From: Blautia sp. An249
GTDB taxonomy: Bacteria > Bacillota > Clostridia > Lachnospirales > Lachnospiraceae
DNA: 64,000 nt
Direction of reading: 5' to 3'
Assembly: GCF_002159835.1 (NCBI RefSeq)
Contig: NZ_NFJL01000021.1
Coordinates: 1 to 64,000, forward strand
Position numbers and translations under genes: made by a program. Positions 17,135 to 25,735 of the stretch are shown here, piece after piece; position 1 is the stretch's first letter, and each line of letters begins with the position of its first letter. Under the pieces are notes generated by a model that ran no database searches, was not told where the DNA came from, and saw only the letters and a list, made by a program, of their open reading frames with translations.

Positions 17135-17518
17135 TTGCTGCTTGCCAATAATATTTTCAGGGTTTTTGTAATCGAGACCTCTGAGGACTTAAAAACCAGA
17201 AACTTACTTTCACTTTGTAATTACACGGGATACATTCTGTTAATTGTTGTGGTTGCTCTTGTAAGTGTTTTATTAATGAGACGTGCAAATATGAGAAGAA
17301 GCAGAAAATATGACAGATATGTATTCGGTTTGCTAATTGTAAACGTATTGTTTTCTGCAGCAGCAATCATATTGAGTGCAGAATTCACCAATCTGCTTAT
17401 TTGCCTGCCAGTAACCATAGTATGCATGGTGATTGTAATCATTCTGAATATAAAAGCAAGGAAGGTAATCGGAAAATCCAAAAAAGCAATGAGACAAGGA
17501 GATGATATTTATGAATAA
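17135..17518 (+). CDS. three-helix membrane protein, possibly the C-terminal part of GAP1
   Basis: Read from a TTG at 17135 this gives 127 residues, but the frame is already open from 17003. The bases before the TTG encode a hydrophobic stretch (GLFFEQFAVLFLLLA) that looks like genuine protein. No ATG and no ribosome site exist near the TTG. Two further hydrophobic segments lie at about 30-48 and 64-84, and another at about 87-105. The simplest reading is a membrane anchor translated by -1 shift from the GAP1 gene at the A8 run, or a fusion broken by an indel. The downstream gene starts inside its end (17511), with ribosome site AAGGAG at 17496. Confidence 0.5.
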   Translation: MLLANNIFRVFVIETSEDLKTRNLLSLCNYTGYILLIVVVALVSVLLMRRANMRRSRKYDRYVFGLLIVNVLFSAAAIILSAEFTNLLICLPVTIVCMVIVIILNIKARKVIGKSKKAMRQGDDIYE

Positions 17519-18347
17519 ACGATCACCCTTTAGAGTGATGCTTAATCTGGTGTTGATTGTAATAGTTGTCATCAGTGTAGTTGCTACGGGATTCGTATCA
17601 ATCAGGGGATATTGTTCTAATAGAATACCAGAAGTATATTCAGATGAACAAATTGCTAAGGTTGTTAAAGAAGAGTATTCAGATTTCGAGTTTGAAATGG
17701 ATGATAACTGGGATGTGGAAACACTTTTGGCGGATGATAAAAAGTCTTTTACAGCAGATATTGATATTATCCGTGCAAAAGACTTATGCAGTACGGATTA
17801 TGGCGTAAAGTTGACTTTCAAATTAGTAGATGGAGTCTGGAAGGCAGTAAGCCTTCCTGCTGAAATTACTCTTTTAAATAATGAATGGTTCTTTGAAAAT
17901 TCTGAGTGGTCGGCAACAGAGCCAGATGGAACCAAATATAAGGTTTCATTTTTGGATAATTTAGAAGCGGAGTTATGTATCCAGGAAAGCCCTGATCCTG
18001 CTATGGCTGAAGAAACTTCGGTTAACGCCCTGGCGGAAGAAATGGCGGAGGACGAGACGGCAGGTGAAGAAATGCTGGAGGATGAATCTGATAATGATGG
18101 TCTGAACACTGACGAATACAATATGTACGAAGGACTAGATGGCAGTAATAGCGCGGATATTGATCTGAATGGAGAAGAATCCAGTGAGATATTAGGATGT
18201 CGGCTGATGGAGTCTGATGATCCAGCATTCTTTAAAGGAATTTTTGAAACCGCATATGACGGGGCTGTTATACTGACTGTTACCGAAGATGCAGTAAAAT
18301 TAAAGCTGAGCAATGAAGGCAGAGAACTCACCCTGACAAGGGAATAG
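17511..18347 (+). CDS. single-pass membrane protein with acidic tail
   Basis: This is a 278-residue protein. The ATG at 17511 is chosen over one 9 bases upstream, which abuts the AAGGAG box. One N-terminal helix (about 9-29) acts as a signal anchor. The following 130 residues form a beta-rich, probably extracytoplasmic domain. Residues of about 160-210 are dominated by Glu, Asp and Ala, and the C-terminus is a short beta unit (YDGAVILTVTEDAVKLKLS). The family was not recognised. Its place between the GAP1/membrane module and the kinase-like gene suggests an envelope-facing component. Confidence 0.65.
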   Translation: MNKRSPFRVMLNLVLIVIVVISVVATGFVSIRGYCSNRIPEVYSDEQIAKVVKEEYSDFEFEMDDNWDVETLLADDKKSFTADIDIIRAKDLCSTDYGVKLTFKLVDGVWKAVSLPAEITLLNNEWFFENSEWSATEPDGTKYKVSFLDNLEAELCIQESPDPAMAEETSVNALAEEMAEDETAGEEMLEDESDNDGLNTDEYNMYEGLDGSNSADIDLNGEESSEILGCRLMESDDPAFFKGIFETAYDGAVILTVTEDAVKLKLSNEGRELTLTRE

Positions 18348-18378
18348 TTGCAATTACATATTGAAAGGACGTATATGC

Positions 18379-19284
18379 ATGTTTGATAAGAAAAAATACT
18401 ATACGAGTTCTTTAAGCTTGAAAAACAGATATTGTGTAAGAGAAGAATTACATAGTCCGTCTTCATACGAAAAATGTGTGAAAACCGTGGATGAATATAA
18501 TACGGAGTATGTGATACTTTTTGAAAGAATAGGCAACGATTTGCCAAATCTGAAGAACCTTATGTTTGAACTGCCGGTTCACGAGGCTGTCGTCTATCCG
18601 ATAGATTTAATCGGAAAATCGAATACCTATATATATGAGAATGAAATCGGCTTTGTCTATCCTGTATCATTTTTGGACTTTGATTCTATTGACCATAATC
18701 TGGCGAGCTGCAGCAAAGATGATAAAGTGAAATTTTTCCAACAATTATGTAATGTGTTAGAAGACATTCACAGAAGCGGAATCTTTCTCAATGGATTTGA
18801 TAAAAAACAAATATTGCTTAAATCAGGTGAAATTAAGTTTCGATACAACGGATTTAAGAACCACAATCGAAACAGTATTTACAGGGTTCCAGACTGCTTT
18901 GCAAAGAACTATTCAGCGATTCCGTGGGCGCTTGATGCATTTTCATTGGTTGCAATTATTTTTGAATATATGTATGAATGGAATCCTTTTTCCGGGATGA
19001 TGACGTCCTTCTCCAGAGATGAAGAATATCAGTTTGAGATTTTTTATAATAATTTCAGAAAAAAGATTTTTATTTTCGAACGAGAAAAAAAGCGTAATCA
19101 AATAGGTTTTTTGATTGGACAGAGGGCTATTATTGAGAAGTGGTCAGAAACAGATCAAAAGATATGTGATTTTTTTCATCATATTCTGACGATGGATATT
19201 CCGAAACAGTATACCCAGGAGCTTGTTTTCGAAAAAATCCATAAATTAATTGCCTATTATCATAAAGCGGAGATATTTCAATAG
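18379..19284 (+). CDS. protein-kinase-fold protein lacking the HRD motif
   Basis: This 301-residue protein starts at the ATG at 18379, nine bases after GAAAGGA. The C-lobe pattern of Hanks-type kinases is visible: a helix ending in LEDIHRSGIF, a strand pair ILLKSGEIKFRYNGFK where the catalytic and DFG loops belong, and a helix-F-like LDAFSLVAIIFEYMYEWNPF. The expected HRD/D-x4-N is replaced by NGFDKKQ and there is no DFG, so it is probably a pseudokinase; GFD could at most supply a displaced aspartate. No membrane segment is present. Pseudokinases often act as scaffolds or allosteric switches, a plausible role next to the GTPase/GAP1 pair. The fold call is from pattern only. Confidence 0.6.
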   Translation: MFDKKKYYTSSLSLKNRYCVREELHSPSSYEKCVKTVDEYNTEYVILFERIGNDLPNLKNLMFELPVHEAVVYPIDLIGKSNTYIYENEIGFVYPVSFLDFDSIDHNLASCSKDDKVKFFQQLCNVLEDIHRSGIFLNGFDKKQILLKSGEIKFRYNGFKNHNRNSIYRVPDCFAKNYSAIPWALDAFSLVAIIFEYMYEWNPFSGMMTSFSRDEEYQFEIFYNNFRKKIFIFEREKKRNQIGFLIGQRAIIEKWSETDQKICDFFHHILTMDIPKQYTQELVFEKIHKLIAYYHKAEIFQ

Positions 19285-19296
19285 CGGAGGGATTGG

Positions 19297-20175
19297 ATGG
19301 AAGAATATTTAATGCAACTTTATGAAAAAGATGGAGCTGCAATTTTTCACACAGACTATCAACTTTTGGTGAATTTATTAGATAAATATCCGAAAGGCCC
19401 ATTAAGAGATGACGCTTACTGTATTCATACGTTATTAGGCGGAAATGCACTGTACAAATCAATAACCGAAGCGCTAAGAAATAAGAATCATGAAGTAAGC
19501 CGCGCGGAATATAATGTATTTATTGCACAGATTTACAGTGGCGATCGCTTTTGGAAAAATGACAGCAATGAGCCGGCACATATGGAACATTTATTAAGAT
19601 TACTTTATAAGGTCGCAGGAATAAATGTATCTGGGATACCGGTGACGATTACACCAGAGAAACTTAAGGTTGATGATAAAGAGGTTCTTCTGAATGAATT
19701 AAGCAGTGCAGAAGCTGCATATGAGTGCAGGGACTATCGTGTGGCCTTAGAGAAGAGTAAAGCATTATTTGAAAATGGAGTGGGTTCGGCAGCGGCATTA
19801 TTAAGTAAGTCATATTTCTATGGATATGGGACTTACAAAGATTACAATAAGGCTCTGTTTTACCTGACCTATCCTCATAAAAAGAGCAGACAGCAGGATA
19901 AAGAAGAACGAGCTATGTTAAACAGTCTGCTTGAACTAAGAGATAAAGCGATGTATTCGGCAGTGGTGTGTCTGGCAGGCTCAGTGCTTGCGCTTTTATT
20001 TATGCTGGTTACTGGATTCTTTAGCAATCATTTGGGTTTTGCTCTTTTCAATACAGCGCTGTTAGTTGCTGGAAATCTTCTGTTTGCCATGACATACGAA
20101 AAGAAGCTTATCTTTGATTTTAGCTATTGGTTTCTCATTCTGGGGTGCATGATTTTGATCGTATTGATATTGTAA
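19297..20175 (+). CDS. Sel1-like repeat protein with C-terminal membrane helices
   Basis: The 292-residue product has a helical soluble region. It includes a Sel1/TPR-like unit at about 145-195 (AALLSKSYFYGYGTYKDYNKAL, cut here to its pattern A-x3-S-x2-Y-x-G-x-GT-x3-D-x2-KA). Three hydrophobic segments follow at about 219-241, 245-264 and 270-292. A GGAGGG box lies 7 bases before the start. It follows the kinase-like gene by 12 bases. Sel1 repeats bind proteins, so it may be a membrane-tethered adaptor. No catalytic residues were seen. Confidence 0.65.
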   Translation: MEEYLMQLYEKDGAAIFHTDYQLLVNLLDKYPKGPLRDDAYCIHTLLGGNALYKSITEALRNKNHEVSRAEYNVFIAQIYSGDRFWKNDSNEPAHMEHLLRLLYKVAGINVSGIPVTITPEKLKVDDKEVLLNELSSAEAAYECRDYRVALEKSKALFENGVGSAAALLSKSYFYGYGTYKDYNKALFYLTYPHKKSRQQDKEERAMLNSLLELRDKAMYSAVVCLAGSVLALLFMLVTGFFSNHLGFALFNTALLVAGNLLFAMTYEKKLIFDFSYWFLILGCMILIVLIL

Positions 20176-20188
20176 GGGAGCGAAAGGT

Positions 20189-21538
20189 ATGATGTTAAAT
20201 AGCAATAAAAAAATTGAAATAGAAAATTCGTTAATTACAATACTTGCTGTCTTTCTATTGGCAATATACTTTATTATGGATTTTTTGAATGACAAGCGAC
20301 TGTTGATTGGAGCTATATACGCGGTATTGCTGGGTCTTAGTATATACCTCTGCGATAAGAAGACAAGTTTTTATGAATCTGTTTATTCTCTTACGGCGCT
20401 GTTGATTTCTGGAGAAATATTCAAAAATTGCATTCTGTATTTTGAAAGTTTTACATGGATTTTTGGGACTTTGGGGAAACAGTTTGAGTTTTCAGCAAAA
20501 TCGTATATGAAAGTAGTATTGTCAACGCCGCATATTTATTTTTATCTGATAGGTGTGCTTATATTATTAATATACCGATTCGCGCCAAATTTATGTCAGT
20601 CCAATGTTCTGAAAAATGTTTTCAATATATTAGGAAGATATTCGATTTGGGCAATTGTAATCCACATGTGTGCTGCGTGTTTTACTAAATACGAACTTAT
20701 AGAAAATGTGATTTTTTGTGTATTTCTCATGAGTGCATTCTGGACTGCGTATACAAAAGAGAAGTTCGAGCCCCAAGATGTGGCAAAGGCAATTTTACTG
20801 GTTGTGGAAATATCTGTTTTTATTCTGCTTTACCCCAATCAGTATATATCTTTCGTGGAGAACTTTCTAAAGGCACAGGGTATAACATGGATCTATTTAA
20901 TAGGACTCTTCCTTATGTGTGTGCTCTGCATTTTGTCAGAAAAAATAATGCAGGATATTATTATTGGATTTGTTATTTTGGGAACGATTCTCCTGTTTCT
21001 CTATGGGAGGCTCAATCATGTGGCGCCTGAGCCTGCAAATATTGTATTGTTTCATATCAGCGCGCTTTCCTTTTTCTATATTGTGAAAAATGTATTTGGA
21101 TTTGATAAAGACTATAAAAAGAGACGCTATTTAAAAGCCCTTCTGGCATCCTGTTATATGATAGCATTCCTCCTGACCGTATTCATAGCTAATGATTTTA
21201 CTAAATCCACAATAATCCTTTGTATAGGACTTGTTTTTCTGTTTGTTTATGCGGGAAATTTTGTTCGGGTGAAGGGAACAATTTATGGAACAGTAATATA
21301 TGGAGCGCTTCCATGGATTCTGTTGGAAACTACGATGCAATATTTGGGAAAAATAAACGCATCTTTATTTTCAGTAATTCTTTTTACAATTTTATTCTGG
21401 TGTACCTGTAGTGTCGCACTTTCGTGGAAGGACACCGCCAACATTAAAACAATAGCTTTTGAAAAGGCTAATTCAAAAATGATTATAAATGGATTATCAG
21501 GGATTGCATATTTCTTAACAATCTTAGTGTTGTTTTAG
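20189..21538 (+). CDS. polytopic membrane protein (449 aa)
   Basis: The protein has about 12 hydrophobic segments separated by short loops and starts with a polar stretch of about 14 residues. The adjacent ATG at 20192 is an equally good start. No transporter signature or catalytic motif was recognised. Spacing of 13 bases to the previous gene and 26 to the next places it in the same transcript. It could be the channel or platform part of the assembly; this is inference only. Confidence 0.6.
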   Translation: MMLNSNKKIEIENSLITILAVFLLAIYFIMDFLNDKRLLIGAIYAVLLGLSIYLCDKKTSFYESVYSLTALLISGEIFKNCILYFESFTWIFGTLGKQFEFSAKSYMKVVLSTPHIYFYLIGVLILLIYRFAPNLCQSNVLKNVFNILGRYSIWAIVIHMCAACFTKYELIENVIFCVFLMSAFWTAYTKEKFEPQDVAKAILLVVEISVFILLYPNQYISFVENFLKAQGITWIYLIGLFLMCVLCILSEKIMQDIIIGFVILGTILLFLYGRLNHVAPEPANIVLFHISALSFFYIVKNVFGFDKDYKKRRYLKALLASCYMIAFLLTVFIANDFTKSTIILCIGLVFLFVYAGNFVRVKGTIYGTVIYGALPWILLETTMQYLGKINASLFSVILFTILFWCTCSVALSWKDTANIKTIAFEKANSKMIINGLSGIAYFLTILVLF

Positions 21539-21564
21539 ATATTCTGATAGATTAGGGGCGAATT

Positions 21565-22221
21565 ATGTCAAAGATTGTAAATAAAAAAATAATATGTGCA
21601 TGCTGTGGAAGTGAAGTAAGCATCGACAGAGTACTTTCTTTCTCCTCTGACAATATAGGATTAAGTGGTAATAAGCATACAGCAATGCAATATATGATGG
21701 AGAAATGTCCGGAATGTCATTATACATCCTTAGATATTGAAGATACCTCTGTAAGAGTTACGAAAGGAATGTTAAATGCCTTCCGAATGAGACCAGGAAC
21801 TGAGAAAATCACGGATCCAGTCTTTGTTTCTATTTTAAAAGCAGCAGATATATACGAAAAAAATAAAGATTACAGACTTTATGCATATACTTTGAGGTTA
21901 GCCAGTTTTTATGCCGAAGAACTGCAAGAAACAGGCCTCTCCAGAGGGCTTTTGAAGCAGGCAAATGAAGTGCTGCAGATTTATTTTGAAAATAAAGAAG
22001 AATTAGAGACATCTGACATTATGCTGGCGATTAAGCTTATTGATGGAAACAGACGTCTTGGAATGACTGTAACCGGAAGAAATATGTGTGGTGAAATTCT
22101 GGAACTTATAAAGGATGCAAGTGGGACAGAAATTTCGGAAATCCGTCGTTTAGTGGATTTTGAAAATATGCTGCTTGAAAGTCGTGATGTTGCAGAACAC
22201 TTCATGAGCGAGGTCTTGTAG
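21565..22221 (+). CDS. DUF2225-like zinc-binding protein
   Basis: The N-terminus has two Cys pairs, CACC near residues 11-14 and CPEC near 49-52, forming a zinc knuckle. About 150 helical residues with TPR-like character follow (YRLYAYTLRLASFYAEELQ). The layout resembles DUF2225 proteins of Firmicutes, cytoplasmic proteins of unknown role. It starts with an AGGGG box, and its stop lies one base before the next start, so it is coupled to the HESEH/ParB-like gene and could be its chaperone or immunity partner. That pairing is inferred from coupling alone. Confidence 0.6.
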   Translation: MSKIVNKKIICACCGSEVSIDRVLSFSSDNIGLSGNKHTAMQYMMEKCPECHYTSLDIEDTSVRVTKGMLNAFRMRPGTEKITDPVFVSILKAADIYEKNKDYRLYAYTLRLASFYAEELQETGLSRGLLKQANEVLQIYFENKEELETSDIMLAIKLIDGNRRLGMTVTGRNMCGEILELIKDASGTEISEIRRLVDFENMLLESRDVAEHFMSEVL

Positions 22222-22222
22222 T

Positions 22223-24532
22223 ATGGGACTGTTCTCGAGAGACAATAAGAATAACAGGCCCGCACAAGCCGAGAAAAAAACGGTATTTGCCGGAAAAAAG
22301 TTTCGCAGTCAAATAACAGAAGATTATAGTAAATATTCAGAACGGCAGTTATTTGCTCAATTTAAAGGTCAAAACTGGAATATCAAAACAGATAAAGGCA
22401 AAATCGCTGTTTTACAGGAAATTGAAAATAGAGAGGCTGCTGCGCATAATCGACCTGCCGCAAAAGTTGTACAAGTTTATGGAAGCAGTCATGGTGGCTA
22501 TAGTAGTGGCGCACATAGAATTGAGATAAGGCTGACGGACAATCCATTTGAAGATCTTGATACCTTATATCATGAATCGGAACACGCGAATCAAAGCAGA
22601 GGATCCACAGGCAGCGTTTCTTTCTCTGAAAATGATAAGAAATTGATGAGAATTGAAGATATGGTATCTTCAGATGGAATAAGCAGTCACTACAATAAAT
22701 ATGGAGCATCATTATACAAAGTAATGACATCTGAGCTGGATGCCAATAATGAAGCTTTTGAAAAAGTAAGTTCTTTGAGAAACGAATATAAGGATGAGGG
22801 AAAATATCAGGAGTATCTGTCTGGGCGACAAGAGTATTATGATGGGCTTGCAGATGTAATTGCTGTGAAAGCTCCGGAAAAAAAGGCTGCACTACTTAAT
22901 ACTATTGAGTGTGCTTATGCACGTAATGAATTATCTGAAAGTATATATAGCGAATTACGGGAATTAATTGCAGACACGGAAAATTATGACTCGTGTGAAA
23001 AACGGGCAGTTGAGATTAATAATTTATTAAATCAGATTAACTTGCAGAATCAGGGTATTCCCCGATACCAGGTGATTGACGCTGCGCAGATACAGAACAT
23101 TAATAATATAAGCGATAATTTCTGGAATCACCATGGATATACGAAAGAAGACTACATGGAATTAGCTTCTAAACTTCCAGAAATACAGAATGCGTTTGCA
23201 AATGGAAAAACATATGCGGAAATTAAAGCCGATTCAGAATTACAGGATACGTTGGCAGCATATTATTCGGATGACAAAATGATTCAGGTTGTTCAGGATC
23301 AAAATGGCACCTACCAATATCAGGATGATGGCCGTCATCGTGCAATGGCGGCAAAGGAGCTGGGGTGTTATATTCCGGTCAACGTTATTAATTCCGAAGA
23401 GCCTGTAATTATGAATTACTATGAGAATCTGTCAAATATCCGTAATACATCAGATTCGTTATCTGCCTATATGCGTGAACACAATTATGGTCTCGCTGAT
23501 TTTGCAGAGTATTCTCAGGATCCAGAGTGGCGCTCATTGCAAAGAGAAGCATTTCCCGATTGTGAGTTGCCGCCACTTACGCAGGAAAATGCACAGAGAC
23601 AATTAACGCAGTATATGAATGAGCATAATTACGGCAGGGATGATTATGCGGAATATTCTCAGGATCCAGTTTGGAGAGAACTGCATGCTGCTGCCTATCC
23701 TGATCATGAGCTGCCGCCGTTAGGCGATTCAAAAGAAAAGATTGATACGGAAGACATGAATGCTACGGATGAACCTAATGATGCAAAGGCTAAAATGATT
23801 GATGAAGAGTCAAAAGAAGTAGACGCTGAAGAGGAAGGCGAGGAAAAGGAAGAAGTCGAGACCGAAGAAGAGGCCGAAGCCGAGGAAGAAGAGGAAGAAG
23901 CCGAGGAAGAAGAGGAAGAAGAGGAAGAGGCCGAGGAAGAAGAGGAAGAAGCCGAAGAAGCCGAGGAAGAAGAGGAAGAGGCCGAAGCCGAAGAAGAGGA
24001 AGAGACCGAGGAAGAAGAGGAAGAGGCTGAGGAAGAAGAGGAAGAGACCGAGGAAGAAGGGGAAGAAGTCGAGGCAGAAGAAGAGGAGGAGGCCGAGGTA
24101 GAAGAAGAGACGGAAACAGAGATCGAAGAGGAAGCAGGTGAAATTGAGGAAGAGGAAGAAGTCGAGACAGAAGACGAGATAGAGGCTGATGAAGTTGAAT
24201 CCGAGGAAGCCGAAACTGAGGAGATAGAAGCCGAGGAAGGTATCGAAATTGAAGAAGCAAAATCAGTAGAGGAAGTAGAATCGGAGGAGATGGATTCAGT
24301 TATGATGGATGATATTGAAAACGGAGAGAGTGAAGATTTTGGCTGTGAAGAAAACTCTGTTATGATTGAAGATTTAGACAATAGTGATGAGATTACAGAG
24401 ATGGAAAATAACTCAGAACTGCTTAATGATTTAGGCGAGACTGAGGAAATGAACAGTTCTATATCAGAATCCAATGATTATTCTGCTTCCAGTGACGGAA
24501 TGACAAGTGACGGTGGAATGAATTTAGAGTAG
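22223..24532 (+). CDS. HExxH plus ParB-like protein with poly-Glu tail (candidate effector)
   Basis: This 769-residue protein has several parts. A zincin-type motif HESEH (117-121) follows a beta strand, as in toxin-like metallopeptidases. A ParB/Srx-like fold at about 275-395 carries DGRHRAMAAKELG (GRHRA at 370-374) and ends in IPVNVI, the usual ParB-type nuclease/ATPase pattern. Two copies of a 45-residue unit follow (YMREHNYGLADFAEYSQDP and YMNEHNYGRDDYAEYSQDP). Residues of about 534-690 are almost pure Glu with Ala, Val and Thr, and the tail is Ser/Asp/Glu-rich. Mixed protease and ParB-like modules are common in polymorphic toxins and conflict effectors. The acidic tail may mimic nucleic acid, bind metal or keep the protein inactive. 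Each activity is predicted from motifs only. Confidence 0.65.
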   Translation: MGLFSRDNKNNRPAQAEKKTVFAGKKFRSQITEDYSKYSERQLFAQFKGQNWNIKTDKGKIAVLQEIENREAAAHNRPAAKVVQVYGSSHGGYSSGAHRIEIRLTDNPFEDLDTLYHESEHANQSRGSTGSVSFSENDKKLMRIEDMVSSDGISSHYNKYGASLYKVMTSELDANNEAFEKVSSLRNEYKDEGKYQEYLSGRQEYYDGLADVIAVKAPEKKAALLNTIECAYARNELSESIYSELRELIADTENYDSCEKRAVEINNLLNQINLQNQGIPRYQVIDAAQIQNINNISDNFWNHHGYTKEDYMELASKLPEIQNAFANGKTYAEIKADSELQDTLAAYYSDDKMIQVVQDQNGTYQYQDDGRHRAMAAKELGCYIPVNVINSEEPVIMNYYENLSNIRNTSDSLSAYMREHNYGLADFAEYSQDPEWRSLQREAFPDCELPPLTQENAQRQLTQYMNEHNYGRDDYAEYSQDPVWRELHAAAYPDHELPPLGDSKEKIDTEDMNATDEPNDAKAKMIDEESKEVDAEEEGEEKEEVETEEEAEAEEEEEEAEEEEEEEEEAEEEEEEAEEAEEEEEEAEAEEEEETEEEEEEAEEEEEETEEEGEEVEAEEEEEAEVEEETETEIEEEAGEIEEEEEVETEDEIEADEVESEEAETEEIEAEEGIEIEEAKSVEEVESEEMDSVMMDDIENGESEDFGCEENSVMIEDLDNSDEITEMENNSELLNDLGETEEMNSSISESNDYSASSDGMTSDGGMNLE
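23822..24290 (+). repeat. GAA/GAG purine-rich low-complexity tract
   Basis: About 470 bases consist almost wholly of GAA, GAG, GCC and GTC codons encoding poly-Glu. One strand is nearly pure purine over long stretches, so it can form triplex or R-loop structures and is prone to repeat-length change. It also creates a long, false Ser-rich open frame on the other strand. Confidence 0.85.
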
Positions 24533-24597
24533 CTGAAGCAGGATTCTCCAGCCTGGTGTCCTTGTAAATTGGTAATTTGAACAACAAAGGAAAACGT

Positions 24598-24790
24598 GTA
24601 AAACAAAATTCTGACCTGATTTTGAGAGAAATCTACGGGAAAAACATTTTTATGCCGATTAGATATAATGAAGCAAGCAATGATTCAAACGAGAAAAGAA
24701 GGGAGGAAGCGAGATATGAAGAAGCTTTCATTTCCGTAGCCGGTTGGAAGCTGTATCATTGCATTCATCTTATGTACCAGTCTACAGGGA
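24598..24790 (+). pseudogene. fossil copy of the RiPP module (PqqD-like start fused to precursor start)
   Basis: Bases 24598-24683 match the beginning of the PqqD-like gene at 26039 almost base for base, but the start codon has become GTA and the similarity stops after the codons for NEASND. It then switches directly to a copy of the region before the precursor gene (GGAGGAAGCGAGAT) and the precursor's first seven codons (24716-24736, MKKLSFP), followed by TAG where the intact gene has CAG. Further degraded similarity runs to about 24790. An 82-codon frame reads through both pieces but has no sensible start or fold. It is best explained as a deletion scar of an earlier duplicate. Confidence 0.75.
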
Positions 24791-24814
24791 ACAGGAAAAT
24801 GGAGGAGAGAGAAA

Positions 24815-25168
24815 ATGAAACATAATAAGTTTAAGTTAGGTATTTTATTAATATGTTTATTTGTAATGGGAACAATTGCTTTTTCAGCATGTGGAAGTTC
24901 GGAAAAGTCTGATTTAGTTGGAACATGGATAGATGACGAACATGAAGATAGAAAACTTATTTTTAATTCTGACGGAACGTGGTCTTATGTCAGCCCATGC
25001 CCTGCTAATGGGACATGGCAGATTACAGAAGGAACAGAAAATGAGGTCCAGATGCCATCTCAGTCGGGTTTGGGCCAGGATATGTGGCATATCGGCGGAG
25101 TGAGGAATTTTTCTATCGATGGTAAAACACTGACGTTAGATGGATTTGGTACCTATACAAAGGAATGA
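24815..25168 (+). CDS. small lipoprotein, lipocalin-like
   Basis: This 117-residue protein has a lipoprotein signal peptide with lipobox FSAC (Cys about residue 26). The mature part is beta-rich with the pattern VGTWIDDE...LIFNSDGTWSY...GTWQI, typical of small lipocalin-like secreted proteins of Firmicutes. It has a GGAGAG site 8 bases upstream. It lies between the fossil and intact RiPP modules, so it was probably carried along in a rearrangement. A role in immunity to, or binding of, the neighbouring peptide product is possible but unsupported. Confidence 0.7.
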   Translation: MKHNKFKLGILLICLFVMGTIAFSACGSSEKSDLVGTWIDDEHEDRKLIFNSDGTWSYVSPCPANGTWQITEGTENEVQMPSQSGLGQDMWHIGGVRNFSIDGKTLTLDGFGTYTKE

Positions 25169-25201
25169 AGTTCTATTTAAAACAAAAAGGAGGATTTAAC
25201 C

Positions 25202-25690
25202 ATGGAAAAGATTACATATTCTAATGAGATCGCAGCAATTGTTAAGCAGTTTCTGGATGCAGATGACTGGCATTATTCCTTTGATGAGAATCTTGGTATT
25301 TTCGATTTCGGAGTGAGAACTGGAAGCAGGATTCAGAAAATCAAGTACCTTGTGGATGTAAAGAAGGACGGAGTTGTATTCTATGGCTTCTGTCCGATTA
25401 GCGCGGATCCGGATGACGCTGAAATGATGGCACGGATGGCTGAATTTTTCTGCCGTGTTAATCATAGTCTGCTAAACGGGTCCTTTGAGTTTGATTTCCG
25501 TGATGGTGAAATCAGGTACAAGAGCTATGTGGATTGTGATGGGGTGCTTCCGTCTACTGAAGTGATAAGAAACAACATTTATTGCATTTTTGGAATGTAC
25601 AAGCGTTATGCACCGGGCATCACGGATATTATCTTTGCTGACTGTTCAGCAAAGGATGCTGTCGCAAAGTGTGAGAAGTCTCAGGAATAA
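25202..25690 (+). CDS. YbjN-domain protein
   Basis: The 162-residue soluble protein reads as a YbjN/T3SS-chaperone-like fold. A helix (NEIAAIVKQFLDADDW) precedes strands with a FDFGV turn and a KIKYLVDVKKDG hairpin, then a helix pair around AEFFCRVNHSL and a strand with FDFRDGEIRYKSYVDC. This fold binds partner proteins and appears as chaperone or immunity modules in conflict loci. It is followed by a 106-base gap containing an inverted repeat and then the RiPP precursor. AGGAGG lies 7 bases before the ATG. Confidence 0.65.
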   Translation: MEKITYSNEIAAIVKQFLDADDWHYSFDENLGIFDFGVRTGSRIQKIKYLVDVKKDGVVFYGFCPISADPDDAEMMARMAEFFCRVNHSLLNGSFEFDFRDGEIRYKSYVDCDGVLPSTEVIRNNIYCIFGMYKRYAPGITDIIFADCSAKDAVAKCEKSQE

Positions 25691-25735
25691 AAATTGAGAA
25701 TCTGCTTTCTGAAAAGGAGTAACTAATAGATAAAG

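Noticed and set aside
17798..18547. Minus-strand frame of 249 codons opposite the single-pass membrane gene
   Set aside because: It lies against two well-supported + strand genes with good ribosome sites; its Ser-rich composition is a shadow of the acidic tail.
23704..24474. Long Ser-rich open frame on the minus strand over the poly-Glu tract (256 codons)
   Set aside because: It is the complement of GAA/GAG repeats, which gives Ser/Leu codons without stops. No ribosome site or protein-like pattern is present.
24577..24825. 82-codon frame that could be a gene
   Set aside because: Its two halves are the beginnings of the PqqD-like and precursor genes fused in the wrong order, and the start is not supported; it is treated as a fossil.
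1433..24840. Identical first codons (ATGAAACATAATAA) of the vWA and lipoprotein genes
   Set aside because: Similarity ends after five codons, and Lys/His/Asn-rich starts are common in signal peptides; chance is enough.
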